A stretch of 10,656 nucleotides of DNA from Robiginitomaculum sp. (GTDB taxonomy: Bacteria > Pseudomonadota > Alphaproteobacteria > Caulobacterales > Maricaulaceae): assembly GCA_002733385.1 (NCBI GenBank), contig NVVO01000005.1:91420-102075 (forward strand). Direction: 5' to 3'. This document shows positions 6,251-10,656 of the stretch, one piece after another. A program made the translations under genes and the position numbers. How positions within the stretch are numbered: the first letter of the stretch is position 1; each line of letters starts with the position of its first letter. The notes under the pieces were generated by a model. That model saw nothing but the letters and a program-made list of their open reading frames with translations. It searched no databases and was not told the DNA's origin.

Positions 6251-6792
6251 GTGTCGGTCTCCTTATTGGGGTTTTCGGGGTTGGGTTTTACAGGTTTAGT
6301 CTTTTGGGTGTTGGCTATTTTCTCAAATTGTACCATTTCGCTGTTGCTTAGCGGCAAAGGCTGTAATTGCGTCGTCGTGCGCCGGGTGCGAAATACATAC
6401 CAGATCAGAAATGCCAGCAGCAGACCGATAGGGGCAAACCACAGAAAATAGGTATTTTTCTGCATGGGTGGTTTTAACAAAACAAAATCGCCATAACGGG
6501 ATTGCATATAGGCGATGACCTGGGCATTGCTGTCGCCCTGCCTGATCCTGAAACGCACCAATTTGCGCATGTCCTGGGCCAGATCGGCATCGGATTCGTC
6601 GATGGACTGGTTTTGGCAGACCACGCAGCGTAAGGCCCGCCCGACCTCATGAGCTCGGGCTTCGACCTCTATCTCTGTTAGTGGTTGGGCAAATGCGGCA
6701 TTGCTTATGAACAGGCTCATGAACAAGCCGACAAAAATTAAACCCAGTGATCTACAAAAAAGCGATTTACAAAACACAGACTTCACACTCAT
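6247..6792 (-). CDS. ccmH: Cytochrome c maturation thiol oxidoreductase CcmH
   Basis: CcmH is a periplasmic, membrane-tethered thioredox protein that works on the CXXCH cysteines of apocytochrome c together with CcmG and CcmF. The hallmark LRCVVCQNQSI is present, with cysteines C56 and C59. Before it is a signal segment (about residues 10-33) with a plausible cleavage site AFA-Q after A35. After the helical domain there is a membrane segment at about 114-135 (YFLWFAPIGLLLAFLIWYVF) followed by a basic, then proline- and lysine-rich cytoplasmic tail. At 181 residues it is the short form, not the fused CcmH-CcmI form of E. coli. It overlaps ccmG by ATGA (6789-6792) and ccmI by ATGA (6247-6250), which implies translational coupling. 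Confidence 0.95.
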   Translation of the reverse strand: MSVKSVFCKSLFCRSLGLIFVGLFMSLFISNAAFAQPLTEIEVEARAHEVGRALRCVVCQNQSIDESDADLAQDMRKLVRFRIRQGDSNAQVIAYMQSRYGDFVLLKPPMQKNTYFLWFAPIGLLLAFLIWYVFRTRRTTTQLQPLPLSNSEMVQFEKIANTQKTKPVKPNPENPNKETDT

Positions 6793-7340
6793 GGATTGGC
6801 TCCCGTTTCTTGCTCAAGAGCCAGAACAATGGGTTTGATTTCCTGGCGCCAGATTTTATCGGATATGGGCCCGACATATTTATAGCGAATACGGCCCTTT
6901 TTATCGACCAGAAAGCTTTCCGGTGCGCCCGTGACCCCGAGGGAAATTGCCAAAACACTGTCCGCGTCAAAAGCAACCCGGTCATAGGGGTTACCGCCGC
7001 GCTCTAGCCAGCGCTTGCCTTTTTCCATTGTATCGCGCCAGTCTATGCCGAGCATGGTGATTTCGTTCGCCGCCGCCAATCTGCGCAATGTCGGGTGTTC
7101 CAGATCACAGGCCACACACCAAGACCCAAATACATTGACCAATGTGACTTGGCCGGTCAGATATGTTTGGTCAATCTGAGTTTCCGGATCAAATAAATCC
7201 GGCAAGGAAAATTCAGGAAATGGCTCGTCGATCAGTTGGGAAGGTAATTTGCTTGGATCTTTGGTCAAGCCGACAGCAAATATCAGGCCCAAAAGGGAGA
7301 AAATAAACAGCGGGATCAAACCTTTCCAAGTCATTTTCAT
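6789..7340 (-). CDS. ccmG: Thiol:disulfide interchange protein CcmG (DsbE)
   Basis: CcmG is a periplasmic thioredoxin-like reductant, anchored in the inner membrane, that keeps apocytochrome c cysteines reduced for heme attachment. From ATG 7340 the protein has 183 residues: one membrane anchor at about 7-25, the CcmG-type entry KLPSQLIDEPFPEFSLPDL (31-49), the active site FGSWCVACDLEHP with C75 and C78, and the cis-proline segment GVTGAPESFLVD. The ATG at 7340 is preferred because it gives the usual short CcmG N-terminus. The longer in-frame ATG at 7397 lies inside ccmF and adds a charged stretch not expected before the anchor. No ribosome binding site sits directly before 7340. The nearest, GAGGG, is better placed for an out-of-frame ATG at 7357 that opens a six-codon mini-ORF, so CcmG translation may depend on ribosomes arriving from ccmF or the mini-ORF. 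Confidence 0.93.
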   Translation of the reverse strand: MKMTWKGLIPLFIFSLLGLIFAVGLTKDPSKLPSQLIDEPFPEFSLPDLFDPETQIDQTYLTGQVTLVNVFGSWCVACDLEHPTLRRLAAANEITMLGIDWRDTMEKGKRWLERGGNPYDRVAFDADSVLAISLGVTGAPESFLVDKKGRIRYKYVGPISDKIWRQEIKPIVLALEQETGANP

Positions 7341-7362
7341 GGTTTTGTCATTTTCATGTTTT
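7330..7362 (-). repeat. 16-bp tandem duplication at the ccmF/ccmG junction
   Basis: Read on the minus strand, AAAACATGAAAATGAC (7362-7347) is followed at once by a second copy carrying one extra C, AAAACCATGAAAATGAC (7346-7330). Each copy contains ATGA, so both make a stop/start overlap. The first ATG overlaps the ccmF stop and the second is the likely ccmG start. Perfect adjacency points to local duplication by slippage. Confidence 0.8.
7337..7357 (-). other. Six-codon mini-ORF between ccmF and ccmG
   Basis: ATG 7357 overlaps the ccmF stop (ATGA, 7354-7357) and reads MKMTKP before TGA at 7339-7337, which overlaps the ccmG ATG at 7340. It has the best-placed ribosome binding site at this junction (GAGGG about ten bases upstream). 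It is probably a by-product of the tandem duplication and could act as a translational relay; it is unlikely to make a functional peptide. Confidence 0.35.
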
Positions 7363-9282
7363 TGGCCCTCTTTGGCCTCTGTCAAATATGGAGACAAAGC
7401 CCGCCAAAGCCGTCATCAATGCCCCGAGCCAAATCCACACCACCAATGGATGCACATAGGCCCGAACCACCCAACCAGTCTCTAGGTCGCCTTCGCCGAC
7501 ACCTGCGTATAGGTTTTTCATAAACCGGACTTGAATGCCGGCCTCGGTGGTGATCATGTCGCGCACCGGATAAAACCGTTGCGAGGAGCGGAGATTGGCG
7601 ACGATTTCGCCGTCTTTTTGTACTTGCACCAAGCCTGTCATTTTTTGGAAATTGGCTTCTTGACCTGGTGTGATGCTTTTCAAGGTAAATTCATAACCGC
7701 TAACAGTTATACTTTCGCCCAGTTTAAGCCGCTTGGCCTCACTGCCTTGCCAAACCGACATGCCGGTAATGCCGACCATACAAATTGCAATGCCCATATG
7801 AGCGATAAAAAACCCCCAAACGGCGGCGGGCTGGGCCTTGAGCAATTTCAAGGATCCGACTTGACCAAACTTAATTTTACGGCCCATGGCCACACAAGTG
7901 CTATAGGCCAGATAGGCGGCCAACCCTATAGACAAAGCCCCAAGCACGGACTTGCCTAACCAAAAGGTCAAGGTGGTAACAACGGCAATCACCACGGCGG
8001 ATTTTAGTAAATGCGGCTTTAAGCTGGTCCAACTGTCTTTGCGCCATTTCACCAAGGGGCCAATGCCCATAAAGGCGACAAGCACAATCATAACCGGGCC
8101 AAATGTCCGGTCAAAATAAGGTGCGCCTACCGAAATTTTGTCACTGGAGAAAGCTTCGACCAATAGGGGGTAAAACGTGCCGAGAAACACGGTGAACGCC
8201 GCTACACACAGCAGTAAATTGTTCAACAACAGCCCGCCTTCTTTGGACACCATGGTAAACTCCGGCCCGCCGCGCAATTTATGGGCGCGCAGGGCATAAA
8301 GGGTCAAGCCGCCGCCCGTGGCCAGTATCAATAAAGCCAAAATAAACACGCCGCGCTCTGGGTCTACGGCAAAGGAATGCACACTGGTCAATACACCGGA
8401 GCGCACCACGAATGTCCCAACCAAACTGAGACTAAAGGCGGCAATGGCCAGCAAGATTGTCCAACTGGCCATGGAATGTCGTTTGCCCAAAACCATGATA
8501 GAGTGCAACAGGGCCGTACCAGCCAACCAAGGTATAAAGGAAACATTTTCCACCGGATCCCACATCCACCAGCCGCCCCAACCAAGTTCGTAATAGGCCC
8601 AGATACTGCCCATAGTGATACCGATGGTCAGGAAACTCCAGGCAATCAACACCCAAGGTCTCAACCACCGCGCCCAAACTGCGTCCACCCGTCCTTCGAT
8701 CAGGGCGGCAATAGCAAAGGAAAAGGCCATGGAAAACCCGACATATCCCAAATATAAAAACGGTGGATGAAAGGCCAGGCCAGGGTCTTGCAAAAGCGGG
8801 TTTAAACCTTGCCCGTTTATGGGGACAGGGCTGAGCCGTTCAAACGGGTTGGAGGTAAAGACAATAAAGGCCAAAAAACCGACCCCGACCATGCCTTGCA
8901 CGGCTAGGGCGCGCGCCTTTAGTCCGGCAGGCAGGGTTTTGCCGTAAATAGGCACCAATGCGCCGAACAAGCCAAGAATAAGCACCCAGAGCAGCATGGA
9001 ACCCTCGTGATTGCCCCAAACGCCGCTGATTTTATACAGCATGGGTTTGTCGGTATGGGAATTAACCGCCACCAATTTGGTGGAAAAATCTGATTGGACA
9101 AATACTATGGTCAGGGCGATAAACGCAAGCGCCAGCAAGACAAATTGCGCCGTCGCGGCCCGGTCGCCAAAAGCCATTAGCCGGGCATCATTTTTCTGTG
9201 CGCCGATCATGGGCAGAACGGATTGCGCCGCCGCAACCAATAGGGCTAAAATCAAGGTTATTTGTCCAAATTCACTAATCAT
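7354..9282 (-). CDS. ccmF: Cytochrome c heme lyase subunit CcmF
   Basis: CcmF is the large inner-membrane protein that joins heme from CcmE to apocytochrome c, working with CcmH and CcmI. Hallmarks are GVWGNHEGSMLLW, the segment LQDPGLAFHPPFLYLGYVG with a conserved histidine, and the tryptophan-rich WWD heme-handling motif WAYYELGWGGWWMWDP followed by VENVSFIPWL and TALLHS. A long periplasmic loop near the C-terminus precedes HPLVVWIWLGAL in the last membrane segment. The full set of hydrophobic segments for a polytopic protein is present. I choose ATG 9282 because MISEFGQITLILALL matches the usual CcmF beginning, giving 642 residues. In-frame ATGs at 9294 and 9303 would add four or seven residues, and none of the three has a strong ribosome binding site. 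It is the first gene of the operon; ccmE, often just upstream in alphaproteobacteria, is absent here. Confidence 0.95.
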   Translation of the reverse strand: MISEFGQITLILALLVAAAQSVLPMIGAQKNDARLMAFGDRAATAQFVLLALAFIALTIVFVQSDFSTKLVAVNSHTDKPMLYKISGVWGNHEGSMLLWVLILGLFGALVPIYGKTLPAGLKARALAVQGMVGVGFLAFIVFTSNPFERLSPVPINGQGLNPLLQDPGLAFHPPFLYLGYVGFSMAFSFAIAALIEGRVDAVWARWLRPWVLIAWSFLTIGITMGSIWAYYELGWGGWWMWDPVENVSFIPWLAGTALLHSIMVLGKRHSMASWTILLAIAAFSLSLVGTFVVRSGVLTSVHSFAVDPERGVFILALLILATGGGLTLYALRAHKLRGGPEFTMVSKEGGLLLNNLLLCVAAFTVFLGTFYPLLVEAFSSDKISVGAPYFDRTFGPVMIVLVAFMGIGPLVKWRKDSWTSLKPHLLKSAVVIAVVTTLTFWLGKSVLGALSIGLAAYLAYSTCVAMGRKIKFGQVGSLKLLKAQPAAVWGFFIAHMGIAICMVGITGMSVWQGSEAKRLKLGESITVSGYEFTLKSITPGQEANFQKMTGLVQVQKDGEIVANLRSSQRFYPVRDMITTEAGIQVRFMKNLYAGVGEGDLETGWVVRAYVHPLVVWIWLGALMTALAGFVSIFDRGQRGPKT

Positions 9283-9432
9283 GGCACTGTACATAGACTC
9301 CATGTACTGAAGTCACAATCATAATCTACGCAGGCGGGAAACTATCCACAGGCTTGGTAAAACTTGGGAATAAAACTGCAAAAACCTGCCTTGGTCATAG
9401 CGCCACCATAATTTTCGTGATAGATGTGCCTC
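9283..9432. promoter_or_regulatory. Divergent ccmF/dnaB intergenic region with a DnaA-box-like site
   Basis: This region must hold promoters for both divergent genes, but I cannot assign convincing -35/-10 pairs. At 9342-9350 CTATCCACA matches the DnaA box TTATCCACA in eight of nine positions. One such site between dnaB and its divergent neighbour could allow DnaA control, but a single near-match may be chance. Confidence 0.3.
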
Positions 9433-10656
9433 ATGGCAGACACTTTAGAGACATTTGACGAAACCGAGATCGATGCTGAGGACTTGATACCCAACAGTAT
9501 CGAGGCTGAACAGGCACTTTTGGGCGCGATTTTGTATGATAATGAAGTTTATCACCGGGTCAGCGCTATCGTCACGGCCCAGCATTTCTATAATCCGGTA
9601 CATGTGCGGATTTATGACAGTGTTTCGACTTTGATCGAACACGGTAAGCTGGCCGATGCTATTGTTCTTAAAAACCGATTTTCCCAGGACGAAACTCTGG
9701 TGGATATTGGCGGCATTGATTATCTGGCTTTATTGCTGGAAGGACGACCGGACGGATCTGCCGCGCCGGAATATGCCAAGCTGATATTTGACCTGGCTCT
9801 CAGGCGAGAACTTATCCGGCTCGGCGGCGATATGAAATCTAACGCCGAAGACCCGGAAAACGAACAGGATGGCCGCGTCCAAATCACCGAAGCCGAAGCG
9901 CAATTGTTCTCCTTAGCCGAAACCGGAGCCGTGCAAAGCGGGTTTATCGGGTTCGATAAGGCTTTGATGACCTCTATCCAGATGGCCACTGCCGCCTATG
10001 AACGCGACGGCGGCCTGTCTGGACTATCAACCGGCCTGCTTGATCTGGACCGGCAATTGGGCGGGCTGCATAAATCTGATTTGATCATTTTGGCCGGGCG
10101 TCCGTCTATGGGCAAAACCGCTCTGGCCACCAATATCGCCTTTCATGTGGCCAGAAACTACCGGTGCGAAAAAGACGATAAAGGCATATTACGCACGATT
10201 GAGGGCGGGGTTGTCGGATTTTTCTCCCTTGAAATGTCGTCCGAACAATTGGCCACACGTTTGCTGGCGGAGCAATCAAAAGTTCCCTCCAATAAAATCA
10301 GGCGCGGCGAAATCACCGAAACCCAATACGCAGATGTGCGCGAAGCGGCGGAGACGATTGAGAAAATCCCGCTGCATATTGACGATACGGGCGGGCTAAC
10401 CATCGGGGCTTTGGCGGCAAGGGCCAGGCGGCTTAAACGCATGGTCGGGCTGGATTTGCTCATTGTGGACTATTTACAATTGCTCACCGTGAGTGGCCGT
10501 TCCAATGATGGCCGGGTGCAAGAGGTTACCCAGATCACAATGGGGCTAAAAGCTCTGGCCAAAGAACTGGATGTGCCGGTTTTGGCTTTGGCGCAGTTGT
10601 CGCGGCAAGTGGAACAGCGGGACGATAAAAAACCGCAATTGGCAGATTTGCGCGAA
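9433..10656 (+). CDS. dnaB: Replicative DNA helicase DnaB, 5' part (runs off the window)
   Basis: DnaB is the hexameric helicase that unwinds DNA ahead of the replication fork. The first 408 residues are present, in frame to the last base; full proteins are about 500. The N-terminal domain starts IPNSIEAEQALLGAILYDNE (residues 19-38). Residues 170-210 form the linker, leading into GLSTGLLDLDRQLGGLHKSDL. The RecA-like motor shows Walker A GRPSMGKTA (222-230), FFSLEMSSEQLATRLL, Walker B LLIVDYLQLL (342-351) and AQLSRQVEQR (387-396). The fragment stops at LADLRE, just before the usual SGSIEQDAD segment. An insertion of about 15 residues between the Walker A helix and FFSLEMS fits alphaproteobacterial DnaB. 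Walker A is not interrupted by an intein. ATG 9424, in frame three codons earlier, is an alternative start, and neither start has a strong ribosome binding site. Confidence 0.96.
   Translation, partial: MADTLETFDETEIDAEDLIPNSIEAEQALLGAILYDNEVYHRVSAIVTAQHFYNPVHVRIYDSVSTLIEHGKLADAIVLKNRFSQDETLVDIGGIDYLALLLEGRPDGSAAPEYAKLIFDLALRRELIRLGGDMKSNAEDPENEQDGRVQITEAEAQLFSLAETGAVQSGFIGFDKALMTSIQMATAAYERDGGLSGLSTGLLDLDRQLGGLHKSDLIILAGRPSMGKTALATNIAFHVARNYRCEKDDKGILRTIEGGVVGFFSLEMSSEQLATRLLAEQSKVPSNKIRRGEITETQYADVREAAETIEKIPLHIDDTGGLTIGALAARARRLKRMVGLDLLIVDYLQLLTVSGRSNDGRVQEVTQITMGLKALAKELDVPVLALAQLSRQVEQRDDKKPQLADLRE

Noticed and set aside
7338..7397. Longer CcmG start at 7397
   Set aside because: It would add 19 charged residues before the membrane anchor and overlap ccmF by 44 bp. 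The ATG at 7340 gives the family-typical N-terminus and an ATGA overlap with the mini-ORF.
8318..8757. Overlapping plus-strand reading frames inside ccmF
   Set aside because: They are low-complexity, proline- and histidine-rich antisense translations of well-conserved ccmF membrane segments.
5257..9368. AACTTGGG found both upstream of gdhA (5257-5264) and between ccmF and dnaB (9361-9368)
   Set aside because: An eight-base match without wider similarity or dyad symmetry is likely chance.
10096..10123. Possible intein at the DnaB Walker A site
   Set aside because: DnaB inteins often interrupt this site, but GRPSMGKTA reads straight through and the motifs on both sides are correctly spaced.

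Overview
The window looks like part of an alphaproteobacterial chromosome. The evidence is the split CcmF/CcmG/CcmH/CcmI System I cytochrome c maturation set, a DnaB with the insertion typical of alphaproteobacteria between Walker A and the next core strand, a long ThiC, and intergenic palindromic repeats of the 'TTCCCGC-GAAG-GCGGGAA' kind. I cannot name the genus; a marine Maricaulales/Hyphomonadales-like bacterium is a guess. The core genes are mid-GC. Two small genes on the left are visibly AT-rich.

Left region (1-3867, all + strand): the 3' end of an MmcQ/YjbR-family gene; repeat copy A; an AT-rich gene for a 159-residue protein with one membrane segment; repeat copy B; thiC (thiamin pyrimidine synthesis); and, 4 bp behind thiC, an AT-rich HNH-nuclease-like gene, followed by repeat copy C. 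The three repeats share one plan: CCGCTCA at the left end, TGAGCGG (TGAACGG in copy C) at the right end, and several hairpins between. They flank the two AT-rich genes and may mark places where accessory DNA is inserted. No TPP riboswitch was seen before thiC.

Centre (3868-5220, - strand): gdhA, NADP-type glutamate dehydrogenase, convergent with the thiC-HNH unit across repeat C.

Right region (5297-9282, - strand): a tight ccmF-ccmG-ccmH-ccmI operon for heme attachment to apocytochromes c. CcmG keeps the apocytochrome cysteines reduced, CcmH and CcmI present the apocytochrome, and CcmF performs the ligation. The ccmG/ccmH and ccmH/ccmI junctions are ATGA overlaps. The ccmF/ccmG junction carries a 16-bp tandem duplication that creates two ATGA overlaps and a six-codon mini-ORF between the genes. 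ccmABCDE are not in the window, and ccmF is the first gene of this operon.

Far right (9433-10656, + strand): the 5' part of dnaB (replicative helicase), divergent from ccmF across about 150 bp holding one DnaA-box-like site. It runs off the window end.

The candidates for something undescribed are the HNH protein with an unrecognised C-terminal part, the membrane protein with a G9 tract at its ribosome binding site, and the composite repeats around them. No complete new multi-gene system can be demonstrated from this window.
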